Shown piece by piece: positions 49,938-58,058 of a stretch of DNA of 64,000 nt; position 1 is the first letter of the stretch, and the number at the start of each line of letters is the position of its first letter. Position numbers and translations under genes: made by a program. Source of the stretch: Kiritimatiellia bacterium. GTDB lineage: Bacteria; Verrucomicrobiota; Kiritimatiellia; JAFGHX01. The stretch covers positions 1 through 64,000 of the forward strand of contig JAFGHX010000333.1 in assembly GCA_016929905.1 (NCBI GenBank). Reading direction: 5' to 3'. A model generated the notes under the pieces. The model searched no databases. It was not told the DNA's origin and saw nothing but the letters and a program-made list of their open reading frames with translations.

Positions 49938-52301
49938 CTACTCTTCCGACGGCCGCGGCTGGTCCTCTTTCGGCTTGCTGCGGCGCCTGAACCATCGCCG
50001 GAGGAACCGTTTGTCCTCCTTCTCCCGGTTCTTCTGGTCCCAACGCTGCTCGGCCTCCCGGCGCGCGGCCCGCTTCTGCTCCTTGAGTTCCGCGGGCGAA
50101 GGCTCGGCCAGCGCGCTGTCCGACCAGCCCCGCCGCCACATGCCCTTGGCTTTTTCCATCTCGCGCATGCGGCGCGCGGTTTCCGTCTCGGCCTCTTCCC
50201 CGCTCATCAGGACATAGGGCGTGATGAGTACGAGCAGTTCCCGGCGCGTCTTGGTTCGGGTTTCGTTCCGGAACAGCATGCCGAGCAGCGGGATATCGCC
50301 CAGCAGCGGGACCTTGCTGCGGCTGCCGCTGGTGTCGTGGCTGACGAGCCCGCCGAGCACGACGGTGGAGCGGTTGTCCACGGCGATCGACGCGTTGAAG
50401 CTGCGCTTGGTAATGATGGGCACGGCATTGCCGTCGATGGTGACATCGCCGGCGACGTTATCCACGCTCTGCGCCACCTCCATCACGACGAAGCCGTTGG
50501 TGTTGATGTGCGGGGTGACCTTCAGGTCGATGCCGATGTCCTTGAACGAATACTCGGAACGCACGGTCGTGGTGTACTCCGTGCTCGTGCCCGTGACGAC
50601 CGGGCGCGACTCGCCGACGAGGATGGAGGCTTCCTTGTTGTCGGTGGTCATCACGATGGGCGTGGACAGAATGCGCACGTTCGAGGACGACGCCACCGCC
50701 TTGAGGACCAGGTCGATCGGGTAGTCGAACAGGGAGAAGTAGTAGGTGAGCCCCGACACGGCGTCGGACACTTCCTGGACCGTCCGCAGAGAGGCCGCAT
50801 CCCGGGGACTGCCGGCCCCCTGCTTGGAGCCGCCGGCAAAGGCAAACTTGCCTTCCTTCTCGCCTTCCTTCTCCTCGAACGCGACCATGGAACGTTGGAG
50901 CCAATCGATCCCGTACATGACGTCGTCGTTGAGGCCGATTTCCAGGATCACGGCTTCGATCAGCACCTGCGCCAGCATGATGTCGACCTTGGCGATGATG
51001 TCGGCCAGGATCTGGATGTCCCCCTTGCTGCCGCTGATCAGGATCGAATTGGTCCGCTTGTCCGAGATGATCTTGACCGCCGAAGACAGTTCGCCGATGG
51101 ACACGACGTCCGCCGGCAGCTTCAGGGGGGCGGGCTGTTCCGGTTTCGGCGCGCCGGGCTTGGCGGCGTAGTCCTCCAGCTTCTGGATGCGCTCATCCGC
51201 CGCGCCTTTCGGGGCGCCGGCGGGCTGCTTGACGTCCACGGCCTTGCCTCCGATCAGGCTACTGAGCAGCGAGGCGACCTCGGCTGCCTCGGCGTACTCG
51301 AGGAAGAAGACCTCGACGATGGTGTCGGGATCCACGCGCACGTCGAGCGCCTCGACAATGTCCTGGATGAACTTGAGGTTCTCCTTGCGGGTAATCACGA
51401 TCAGGATATTGGAACGGTCGTCGGGCACGACCTTCACCTTGCCGCGCAGGACGTCCTTGACGACCGCGCCGGTGCTGGTGATGGAGGGCGTTTCGGGAAC
51501 GCCCGGCACCGGTCTGGCCCGAATGACGCCGCGCAGGGCGGGCGGGCGCGGGGCGGCCGGGGTGGCCGGCGTGGGCGTCTTCTCTTCCTCCTTGAACTCC
51601 TCGAGGATCTGGTTCAGCTTGCCGGCAATCTCGCTCGCCTTGGCGTGCAGGATCTTGATGACGAACGGCTCCACCTTGATCTCGGAGGGGCGGTCGATGT
51701 ACTCGATGACCTCCATCATCCGTTTCAGGTTGATCTCCGTATCGGTGATCAACAGGCTGTTCATACGTTCCAGCGTCTGGATCTTGCCGTACCCGTGAAC
51801 GAAGCCGGCAATGGCGCCCTGCGCTTCGCCGACATCGATGTGCTGAAGCTGGACCACCTGGCTGACGAGACGGTCCGTTTCCAGGACACCCTCCTCGGGC
51901 AGGTCCATGCGCAGGCCGAGCCCCTCCTGGCGCACGGTCCCGATCTGGACGACCTTGAGCAGCCGCTCCCCTACCGGGACGAGGCCGACGTTGTGCATGG
52001 CGAGAATCCCCTCGATGACGCCGATGGCCTCGGGTTTCGTGAGCCGCAGGTCCGTCGGGCCATAGGCGGTGACATTCTTCTTCAGGTCCACGCCTTCGGC
52101 CTGCAGCAACGTGCGCTTGGTGAGGTTGGCGTAGAGTTTGAGCAGGAATTCGAGCGGCGCGTCGCGCAGGCTGAGCGTCACCCACTGGTCGGCACCCCCC
52201 TCGCCCTCGGACTGAGCCGGCGCGGCGGGCCCCTGCAGCACGAGCGCCAACCCGATCACGACGGCCAGCCAGCGCGACCTTCCGGGTCTGCTGCGTCTCA
52301 T
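49938..52301 (-). CDS. gspD: Type II secretion outer-membrane secretin GspD
   Basis: 787-residue secretin. An N-terminal signal peptide (about 1-29, LAVVIGLALVLQGPAAPAQ) precedes several N-domains with KIQTLERMNSLLITDT and KVVPDDRSNILIVITRKENL. The C-terminal secretin domain has VLIEAVILEIGLNDD, VRILSTPIVMTTDNKEASILVG and VPLLGDIPLLGMLFRNETRTKTRRELLVLITPYVL. It forms the outer-membrane pore. A charged tail of about 90 residues after the barrel is longer than usual. The start overlaps gspM (ATGA). Confidence 0.94.
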   Translation of the reverse strand: MRRSRPGRSRWLAVVIGLALVLQGPAAPAQSEGEGGADQWVTLSLRDAPLEFLLKLYANLTKRTLLQAEGVDLKKNVTAYGPTDLRLTKPEAIGVIEGILAMHNVGLVPVGERLLKVVQIGTVRQEGLGLRMDLPEEGVLETDRLVSQVVQLQHIDVGEAQGAIAGFVHGYGKIQTLERMNSLLITDTEINLKRMMEVIEYIDRPSEIKVEPFVIKILHAKASEIAGKLNQILEEFKEEEKTPTPATPAAPRPPALRGVIRARPVPGVPETPSITSTGAVVKDVLRGKVKVVPDDRSNILIVITRKENLKFIQDIVEALDVRVDPDTIVEVFFLEYAEAAEVASLLSSLIGGKAVDVKQPAGAPKGAADERIQKLEDYAAKPGAPKPEQPAPLKLPADVVSIGELSSAVKIISDKRTNSILISGSKGDIQILADIIAKVDIMLAQVLIEAVILEIGLNDDVMYGIDWLQRSMVAFEEKEGEKEGKFAFAGGSKQGAGSPRDAASLRTVQEVSDAVSGLTYYFSLFDYPIDLVLKAVASSSNVRILSTPIVMTTDNKEASILVGESRPVVTGTSTEYTTTVRSEYSFKDIGIDLKVTPHINTNGFVVMEVAQSVDNVAGDVTIDGNAVPIITKRSFNASIAVDNRSTVVLGGLVSHDTSGSRSKVPLLGDIPLLGMLFRNETRTKTRRELLVLITPYVLMSGEEAETETARRMREMEKAKGMWRRGWSDSALAEPSPAELKEQKRAARREAEQRWDQKNREKEDKRFLRRWFRRRSKPKEDQPRPSEE

Positions 52302-52849
52302 TGTTCGTCCCCCTCGCTCGGCTCGGCGGCCCGGCCGTAGGCATAGTTCACGACAAAATCACCGGTCAATTCGTCCGGCCCGTTCCGGACGGCAATGCGC
52401 ACGCGTTCGGCGGACATCATGTCCGGGCCGGCCTGAACGGCCTCGAGAAACCGGACGATACCCTCCAGATCCCCGTCCCATTCCCGGCGCAGGGACATCT
52501 CCCACAACTCGCCGCGGCGTTTCTCGGTAGGCGAGCGGCTGCGCCCCGTGCGCGTCAACCCGTGCTGTTCCATGAGCTTGTTGACCTTGTCTTCGAACGC
52601 GAAAGCCGCTTTCTCCTTCCTCTCGTAGGAGGGCAACCGCTTCTTGACCTCCGCGTACCGGGTCTCGAATTCGGCCCGGCGCGCGGCGAGACGCTCGGCC
52701 ACGACGATCTGGCCCGCCACGACGCGGCTTTCTTCGCGCAACGTTTTCCACTGCTGCAAGGTGGACGAACCGAACCAGACGCTCACGCCGAACAGCGCCA
52801 CGACGGCCGTCAACCAGCTCAACAGGGCTTCGCGCCGTGATAGGTTCAT
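52298..52849 (-). CDS. gspM: Type II secretion GspM/PilO-like protein
   Basis: 183 residues: short cytoplasmic N-terminus, one membrane helix (about 9-28, LLSWLTAVVALFGVSVWFG), a coiled-coil segment (LRRESRVVAGQ-like, about 35-75), and a small periplasmic ferredoxin-like domain. Assigned by position and topology to the assembly-platform protein GspM/PilO; sequence similarity in this family is weak. Overlaps gspL and gspD by 4 bp on each side. Confidence 0.75.
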   Translation of the reverse strand: MNLSRREALLSWLTAVVALFGVSVWFGSSTLQQWKTLREESRVVAGQIVVAERLAARRAEFETRYAEVKKRLPSYERKEKAAFAFEDKVNKLMEQHGLTRTGRSRSPTEKRRGELWEMSLRREWDGDLEGIVRFLEAVQAGPDMMSAERVRIAVRNGPDELTGDFVVNYAYGRAAEPSEGDEQ

Positions 52850-54273
52850 CTGGCCTCCGTCTCGCCGGCCAGCAGCAACGTCACGCGGAACTCGAGGACT
52901 CTTCTGCCGTCCTTGGTCCGGCGCGGCATGTTGCTGGCCCGCTCCACTCTGAACAGGGTGGAGTCATTCAACTGCTTGTAGAACTGGCTGTACAGGTTGT
53001 CGTCGGTCGCAACGCCGACCAGGTCGACTCGGACGCCCCGCGTGTAGACGAATTCCGTAAGGTCGACGCCGATGGGTTGACGGCCGTCGCAGATTTCGCG
53101 CAGGCATTCGAGCGGGGAGTCGTGTTCGCCGGCGTACGATTCGAGCTCACGGATGCGCTCCCGGATCGCCTTCGCCTCCTCGGCGGGCTTCAAGACGGTA
53201 TCGAGCCGCTTCTTCACGTCGGCCAGGCGTGTGCGCTCGTAGTGGACCCCGCCGAAGATGGCGCCGACGCCGAGCAGCCAGACGAACAGCGCGGCGGCGG
53301 AGGCCCCGATCAGGCGGCGCCGGCCGCGGCGTGTCTGCCGGGCCCGTTCCCACGCGGGTGGCGCGAGATTCAGCACCGTGTGCTCGGCGTCCGCCGCGCG
53401 CAGGGCGATCCCCTGCGAGGGGGCGGGCAACGCATCGAGGGCTCGCGGCACGACCTCCAGCGCGCACTCCTCGCGGATCCGGGCGATGAGCCCGTCCGGC
53501 GCGTCGCCCCAGTGCCAGAGCGAGGCGGCGGCAGCCTCCCGTTCGCCCGCCTCGGCTTCGGCCTCCAGCGCGGTCAGGGTGTAGGAGATCTCGCTGACAA
53601 TCTCCGTCTCGCGCTCCTCGTCCGGCTCGTCTTCCGCCCCGGCGCCCAGCGATCGGACGGCCACGGGCACGCCGTTGTGGGCCACGACGAGGTGCTCGCC
53701 GGCGACGTCCAGCACGAGGATGATCTGGCGGCCTTTCTCCGCGACGGCGCCGGCATCGCGCAGCAGCCGCCACCATCCCAGCCCCTCGGCATCCACACGC
53801 TCCAGGCGCATCCCCGTCCCGCGAAACATCTCGCCGATCCCATCCACCAACTCGCGCTTCACGCCGGCGACCAGGACCCGGTACCGGGCGTCACGCTCCT
53901 CGAGGATCTCGTGAGAAATCACCATCCGGTCGATGGGGAACGGCGCGAACTTGTCGACCTGCAGCTCGACCATGCTCGCCAGTTCGTCCGGGCCGACGAC
54001 GGGCAGGCTCAGCACGCGCAGGAACAGATGCTGAGACGGGATGGCGACCGCCACCGTCCCCTTCACGCCGCCGCACTTCGCCTTCAACTCGGCGGCGGTC
54101 GCGTCCCGGTGCTCCTTGCTCAGCGCCGGATCCAGCGGATCGGCCCCCTCGGGCAGCGCCAGATCGGCCCGCCCGGCGCTCAGCACCGCGCCGCCGCCTC
54201 GGCTCGGGTCGACGACGGTCCACTCCGCGATTCCGCGGCGTAGGGTCAAACCCGTTATCAGTTTGCTTGCCAC
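52846..54273 (-). CDS. gspL: Type II secretion GspL/PilM-PilN-like platform protein
   Basis: 475 residues. The cytoplasmic actin-like half (about 1-310) contains VAVAIPSQHLFLRVLSLPVVGPDELASMVELQVDKFAPFP, a PilM/GspL signature. A single membrane helix (ASAAALFVWLLGVGAIFGGVHY, about 327-347) and a coiled-coil plus periplasmic domain of PilN type follow, so PilM- and PilN-like parts are fused as in GspL. It links the GspE ATPase to the platform. Downstream of gspK after a repeat-bearing 105-bp spacer. Confidence 0.8.
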   Translation of the reverse strand: MASKLITGLTLRRGIAEWTVVDPSRGGGAVLSAGRADLALPEGADPLDPALSKEHRDATAAELKAKCGGVKGTVAVAIPSQHLFLRVLSLPVVGPDELASMVELQVDKFAPFPIDRMVISHEILEERDARYRVLVAGVKRELVDGIGEMFRGTGMRLERVDAEGLGWWRLLRDAGAVAEKGRQIILVLDVAGEHLVVAHNGVPVAVRSLGAGAEDEPDEERETEIVSEISYTLTALEAEAEAGEREAAAASLWHWGDAPDGLIARIREECALEVVPRALDALPAPSQGIALRAADAEHTVLNLAPPAWERARQTRRGRRRLIGASAAALFVWLLGVGAIFGGVHYERTRLADVKKRLDTVLKPAEEAKAIRERIRELESYAGEHDSPLECLREICDGRQPIGVDLTEFVYTRGVRVDLVGVATDDNLYSQFYKQLNDSTLFRVERASNMPRRTKDGRRVLEFRVTLLLAGETEAR

Positions 54274-54333
54274 CGTTCCTGCCCCTCGCTCTGCCGGCTT
54301 CGGCGTCTGCCGGCCCGTTCGTTCCGCACGGGT

Positions 54334-54374
54334 CCGGGCCTTCGGCCCCGGAGGAAGCGGCGAGACGCCGCTTC
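54334..54374 (-). repeat. Two-hairpin repeated element, copy 2
   Basis: Same element as at 30345, on the minus strand. GAAGCGGCG / CGCCGCTTC around a 3-nt loop (54354-54374) is followed by CCGGGGCC / GGCCCGG around a 3-nt loop (54334-54351). It begins 4 bp after the gspK stop, inside the secretion operon. Confidence 0.75.
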
Positions 54375-54378
54375 GACG

Positions 54379-55437
54379 CTACAGCTCCTCCTGCCAGCTC
54401 AGCACGGTCAGATTCGTTTCGCCCTCCAGACTCAAGATACACTGGACGCCGCGCTCCAATCCGTAGATTGGGTCGGCGCCGATCCTGGCCACCGACGTCA
54501 CACGGAAAGTCCGCTGCGAGTCCGTTGTCATGTAGTTCTTGAGCGCGGCGTCCAGGCCGGGCACGCGCGCGAGCAGATCGTCCACGTTCTTGAAATGCTC
54601 GTCGTCCTCCGTGCCTTCCACCCCGTCTTCGCCGCCACGGGCCGCGATGATTTCCTCCACATCCGTTGCATCGACGAATGGGAGCGTCATCAACACGTCG
54701 AACGAGGCGGCATTGACGTTGAGCTTACCATCCCCAAAAGTGGTTAGCCACTGCAAAATACCCTTCATCGGTTCCGTTCCTTCGGCCGCGTCTTCCGGCA
54801 GTCCGCCATAGAGGACCTCGGTGCTGAACCCCTTGATGAGCTTGAGCTCATCGATCGTATCGAGCGGCCCGTTCTTCGCCTGGTACGGCGGGTCGAGCTT
54901 GCTGTACCAGTCGTCGGTTTCCGCGCCGTTGAGCCGGTGAAAGACGTCCGGGTCGGTCCAGTCGAAGAAGCAGTCGATCAACTCATCCCAGATCCCTTCG
55001 GGCACGTTCGAGACGTAGAACAGATCCTGCCAGTCTTCCTTCTTGAGGTAGTTGACGTTGCGCAGGGCGGGCTCCGGCACGATGCTCAGATCCACCCGGC
55101 CCTCCTCGAATTCGACTTGTTCGTCCACCCGCATCCCGTTGCGCAGCCGTTCGGAAAACATATGCCACTCGAACACATCCTCCTCCTCTTCTTCGTCGAG
55201 CGTCTTCTTCCTCGCGCTCTTGCACAACAGCATCCGGGCCCGTTCGACACCGGCCCGGGCCAGGTAGTCGGCCTTCAGCTTCTTGCGGTAGAACGAGGTG
55301 ATGCGGGCCTCGACGTGCATGTCGAAGGCAAAGGAGGCCACGATGAGCGACAGGATGACCACCATCCACAGCACAATCACGAGTGCCATGCCCTCCTGCC
55401 CGCTTCCGCACCTTTCGCCCTGTTCGCTCATCGCCAC
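54379..55437 (-). CDS. gspK: Type II secretion minor pseudopilin GspK
   Basis: 352 residues. The leader ends before EGMALVIVLWMVVILSLIVASFAFDMHVEARI, a type IV prepilin-like helix with Gly at -1 and Met at +1. The large periplasmic domain carries GspK-type segments (AGVERARMLL, LLKGFS-like LIKGFSTEVLYGG, LNVNAASFDVLMTLP, helix-hairpin-helix-like DATDVEEIIAAR). It caps the pseudopilus with GspI and GspJ. An acidic run (DEEEEEDVFEW) is unusual. Forty bp after gspJ. Confidence 0.85.
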   Translation of the reverse strand: MAMSEQGERCGSGQEGMALVIVLWMVVILSLIVASFAFDMHVEARITSFYRKKLKADYLARAGVERARMLLCKSARKKTLDEEEEEDVFEWHMFSERLRNGMRVDEQVEFEEGRVDLSIVPEPALRNVNYLKKEDWQDLFYVSNVPEGIWDELIDCFFDWTDPDVFHRLNGAETDDWYSKLDPPYQAKNGPLDTIDELKLIKGFSTEVLYGGLPEDAAEGTEPMKGILQWLTTFGDGKLNVNAASFDVLMTLPFVDATDVEEIIAARGGEDGVEGTEDDEHFKNVDDLLARVPGLDAALKNYMTTDSQRTFRVTSVARIGADPIYGLERGVQCILSLEGETNLTVLSWQEEL

Positions 55438-55476
55438 CCTCGCTCCGCGATCCGCGCTCCGCTACCCACCACGCCC

Positions 55477-56397
55477 CTACCGTCCACCGGGCGCCGGCGC
55501 ATGAATGGTGGTGGTTCCGCCGGATCCCCTCGCTTTGGGCCCCACCCGCCGCGGCGGCGGCGTGCCGGGCCCGCGTATCGGCGCCTCCTGCGGCGGGGGC
55601 GCGGACGGTTGCGGCGGCCGCTTCCCGGTCGACAGCGGCCCCAGCGGGATTTCCACAATGCGCTGCAGTTTCGGGGAGACTTCGCCGTATTCGAGAGGGA
55701 CCAACGTCAACGTGATCAGCAGCCGGTGCGGGAGCGTGTTGGTCTGTTCGTCATCCCAGGTGTCGGTCCATTCCCACTCGGCGGTGTCCTCATCGAAAAC
55801 GCCGATTCGGCAGTCAAAGCCCTCGACCCGATCGGAGAGCACGATGGGTTCGACCTCCTCCGGCGAACAGTCGGCCAGGACGGACCAGCTTCTGGCGACG
55901 AGGGCGGGCCCGCCGTCGTCGGCCGAGCCCATCTCCAGCAGCACCCGGTGCATGCCCTCGGCGAGAATGCCGCTCCTGGGGGCCAGGGCGCCGCCGGAGC
56001 AGACCCAGCTGATCTCGTCGCGGTCGCCGCCGCTCTGATACCAGAACCCGTACGTGCCCGGCGAGGTATGAAAGAAAGCGGCCGAGCGCAGGGCACTGGT
56101 GACCTGCTCGAAAACGAAGTCGCCATGCCGCAGGTCCTCGACCAGTTCGGTTCCCCGCCGCCAGGCCTTGACCACGCCCGAGAACGTGCCCACGACAATC
56201 ACGAGCGCGGCCGCCAGAATGACCAGCGCCACCAGCACCTCCAGCAGCGTGAAGCCGCCCCGCGCCGCCAGACCCCGCCCGCCTGAAACGCTGTGCCAAC
56301 CGCCCCTCCGCCAGAGGCTAAAGGCGCCGGGGCGCGAAGCGCTCCGCGCCAGGGGCGGGTTTCCCGCGCGTTCAGACCTCTGCCGAGTCCTCATCAT
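55477..56397 (-). CDS. gspJ: Type II secretion minor pseudopilin GspJ
   Basis: 306 residues. The processing site is RGG-FTLLEVLVALVILAAALV. The leader before it is about 47 residues, far longer than usual; it includes palindromic GC-rich DNA (GGCGCG / CGCGCC) and no better in-frame start was found. The C-terminal 60 residues are Pro/Arg-rich (PPQPSAPPPQEAPIRGPGTPPP), also atypical. Start overlaps the gspI stop by 4 bp. Confidence 0.75.
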   Translation of the reverse strand: MMRTRQRSERAGNPPLARSASRPGAFSLWRRGGWHSVSGGRGLAARGGFTLLEVLVALVILAAALVIVVGTFSGVVKAWRRGTELVEDLRHGDFVFEQVTSALRSAAFFHTSPGTYGFWYQSGGDRDEISWVCSGGALAPRSGILAEGMHRVLLEMGSADDGGPALVARSWSVLADCSPEEVEPIVLSDRVEGFDCRIGVFDEDTAEWEWTDTWDDEQTNTLPHRLLITLTLVPLEYGEVSPKLQRIVEIPLGPLSTGKRPPQPSAPPPQEAPIRGPGTPPPRRVGPKARGSGGTTTIHAPAPGGR

Positions 56398-56801
56398 TCT
56401 TCCTTCTCTCCCAGATAGACGTAAGTGGTCACCTGTTCGAACGTGTTGCTGCCGCGGTCAGACCAGTGGATGCGGGTTCGGACGCGATACAGTCCGTCGC
56501 GTTCCTCGCCAACCGGTTCGACCGAGCGGGTCCAGGCGTATCCTTCGGGCGGGCCCTCACATTCCCCGCTGCTCTCGCCCTGCGCGATGTCGTCCTCGCC
56601 GATCGGGTGCGCCGCTTCGAGCCGCTCGAGGAAATGGCGCGCATTCTCGTAGTTCTTGGCCACGCGCGCGACGCGCAGGCATTTGGTGGCCGCCACCAGC
56701 AGGGCCAGCAAAGCGGTGGAGGCGATGGCAATGGCCAGAATCACTTCCACCAGCGTGAATCCGGTCCGGCTCATGCGGCGGCTACGCATGCACGCGTGCA
56801 T
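56394..56801 (-). CDS. gspI: Type II secretion minor pseudopilin GspI
   Basis: 135 residues with prepilin motif MSRTG-FTLVEVILAIAIASTALLALLVAATKCL. ATG at 56801 gives a 14-residue leader; 56789 and 56774 are alternatives. Upstream in-frame codons run into octamer repeats and are excluded. A periplasmic domain of about 90 residues follows, ending YRVRTRIHWSDRGSNTFEQVTTYVYL. Assigned GspI by order (H-I-J-K) and length. Confidence 0.8.
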   Translation of the reverse strand: MHACMRSRRMSRTGFTLVEVILAIAIASTALLALLVAATKCLRVARVAKNYENARHFLERLEAAHPIGEDDIAQGESSGECEGPPEGYAWTRSVEPVGEERDGLYRVRTRIHWSDRGSNTFEQVTTYVYLGEKEE

Positions 56802-56851
56802 TCCGCCCAAGCGCACCGCCTCGGCTGCAGGCAACGCGCCCCCTACGCCTC

Positions 56852-56931
56852 CCACCCATCCATCCTTCCACCCATCCATCCTGCCACCCATCCATCCTGC
56901 CGGTCTTCCATCCTGCCGGTCTTCCGAGCGC
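56852..56931. repeat. 8-bp tandem repeat array in the gspH-gspI spacer
   Basis: About ten in-phase octamers: CCACCCAT, CCATCCTT, CCACCCAT, CCATCCTG, CCACCCAT, CCATCCTG, CCGGTCTT, CCATCCTG, CCGGTCTT, CCGAGCGC. They fill almost the whole spacer between the gspH stop (56934) and the gspI start. Complement unit GGATGGNN/GGAAGACC belongs to the same family as the arrays at 41613 and 2159. Confidence 0.85.
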
Positions 56932-56933
56932 CA

Positions 56934-57527
56934 TCACTCTTCGACGCGCGCCCGGCCTGAAACGGAACTGACCGAGACGGTAACGCGGGCGTCCTGGTCG
57001 TCCTTGATGCGCACGACATAGCCGTCACACGTCCCGTTCGGGTAGTAGTAGACCCAGCGGGCGGCTCCGTGCGCCATCCCCTCGCGCCCGCTATCGACGG
57101 ACTCGAAGGACACGTTGTCGGGCAGGTCCCTCGTCATCTGGCTGGTGACGTCGCTGGCCGCTTTCGACGCTGCGTCTTCGTCCGGTTCTCCGGCCGGTAC
57201 GCGAGCCGCGCCGGCTTCCTCGCGTCGGTTGAAGAAGCTCTCGCGTTCCCGGGTACCCGTCGTCCGATTGATGTTGACGAGTTCAACGGTTTGCCGGTCC
57301 AGATCGAAGATGACCGCCATCGGGTGTTGGCGCAGCACGGCGGCGCCGCGCGCGTATTTGCCCGCCATCACAACCGTGCGCGCGGCGGCGCGCAGCTTCA
57401 GACGGCGGGAGGTCCCCACGAACCTCGGGATGACGATGCCGGCCGCGATTCCGATGACGACGACCACCAGCATCATCTCCATGAGCGTGAAGCCCGCCCG
57501 CTCTCTCCTGTCGATCCGTCGTTTCAT
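56934..57527 (-). CDS. gspH: Type II secretion minor pseudopilin GspH
   Basis: 197 residues with leader MKRRIDRRERAG and cleavage before FTLMEMMLVVVVIGIAAGIVIPRF. The globular domain has ARTVVMAGKYARGAAVLRQ and late GTCDGYVVRI, as in GspH/FimT proteins. A central stretch (about 90-140) rich in Ala/Asp/Glu is longer than usual. ATG at 57527 is chosen for the normal leader length. Confidence 0.85.
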   Translation of the reverse strand: MKRRIDRRERAGFTLMEMMLVVVVIGIAAGIVIPRFVGTSRRLKLRAAARTVVMAGKYARGAAVLRQHPMAVIFDLDRQTVELVNINRTTGTRERESFFNRREEAGAARVPAGEPDEDAASKAASDVTSQMTRDLPDNVSFESVDSGREGMAHGAARWVYYYPNGTCDGYVVRIKDDQDARVTVSVSSVSGRARVEE

Positions 57528-57620
57528 GACAGCCCGCGGACCGGCCCGGCCACGGCACACTTGGCCGGCACCGTTCCCGCGCCCATCCGTGCCGATCCGA
57601 GCAGAGGAGGATTCCCCCGC

Positions 57621-57998
57621 CTACTCGCTCAGTTTCGAGCAGCTTATGGTCCCGTCGCCGGAGTTGTAGATGTAGTCGTTCCCCCAGGGGTCCTTGGGCG
57701 CCTTGTCCAGGTACTTGGGGACCAGCTCGCCCAGCGAGGAAGGGAACTTGCCGTTGTCGACCTCGTAGAGGTCGACGGCGGTCTTGATGCGGGCAATCTC
57801 CGCCTTGGCGGCGTTGCGTCTGGCGTCTTCCGTCCGGCCCGTGAAGCGCGTGACGGCCAGCCCGGCCAGGATGCCGATGATGACGACCACCAGCATGATT
57901 TCGACCAGCGTGAACCCGTCTCGACCGCGGCCGGCAAGCCGGCGTCCAAACATGCGGGCGAAGCCTCCGCCCGCTCCCCGCCTTCTGCGTCTGTTCAT
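57621..57998 (-). CDS. gspG: Type II secretion major pseudopilin GspG
   Basis: 125 residues. The class III signal ends RDG-FTLVEIMLVVVIIGILAGLAVTRFTGRTEDARRNAAKAEI, typical of GspG, followed by TAVDLYEVDNGKFPSSLGELV and DPWGNDYIYNSGDG (the calcium-site loop region). The leader is about 28 residues, Arg/Gly-rich and longer than usual. GGGAGGAGAAAG precedes the ATG. It forms the pseudopilus shaft. Confidence 0.93.
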   Translation of the reverse strand: MNRRRRRGAGGGFARMFGRRLAGRGRDGFTLVEIMLVVVIIGILAGLAVTRFTGRTEDARRNAAKAEIARIKTAVDLYEVDNGKFPSSLGELVPKYLDKAPKDPWGNDYIYNSGDGTISCSKLSE

Positions 57999-58058
57999 GT
58001 CTTTCTCCTCCCGCCTGACTTGCTCGAGCCAGTTGCCCATTGGCATGGTTCACTCCGG

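Noticed and set aside
47985..52340. A 1451-codon open frame on the plus strand across priA and gspD
   Set aside because: It is antisense to two clearly recognised genes, has no recognisable domain, and arises from high third-position GC in the true genes.
56802..56891. N-terminal extension of GspI beginning MGGRMDGWKDGWVGG
   Set aside because: It is translated from the 8-bp tandem repeat array; the prepilin leader starts properly at 56801 or later.
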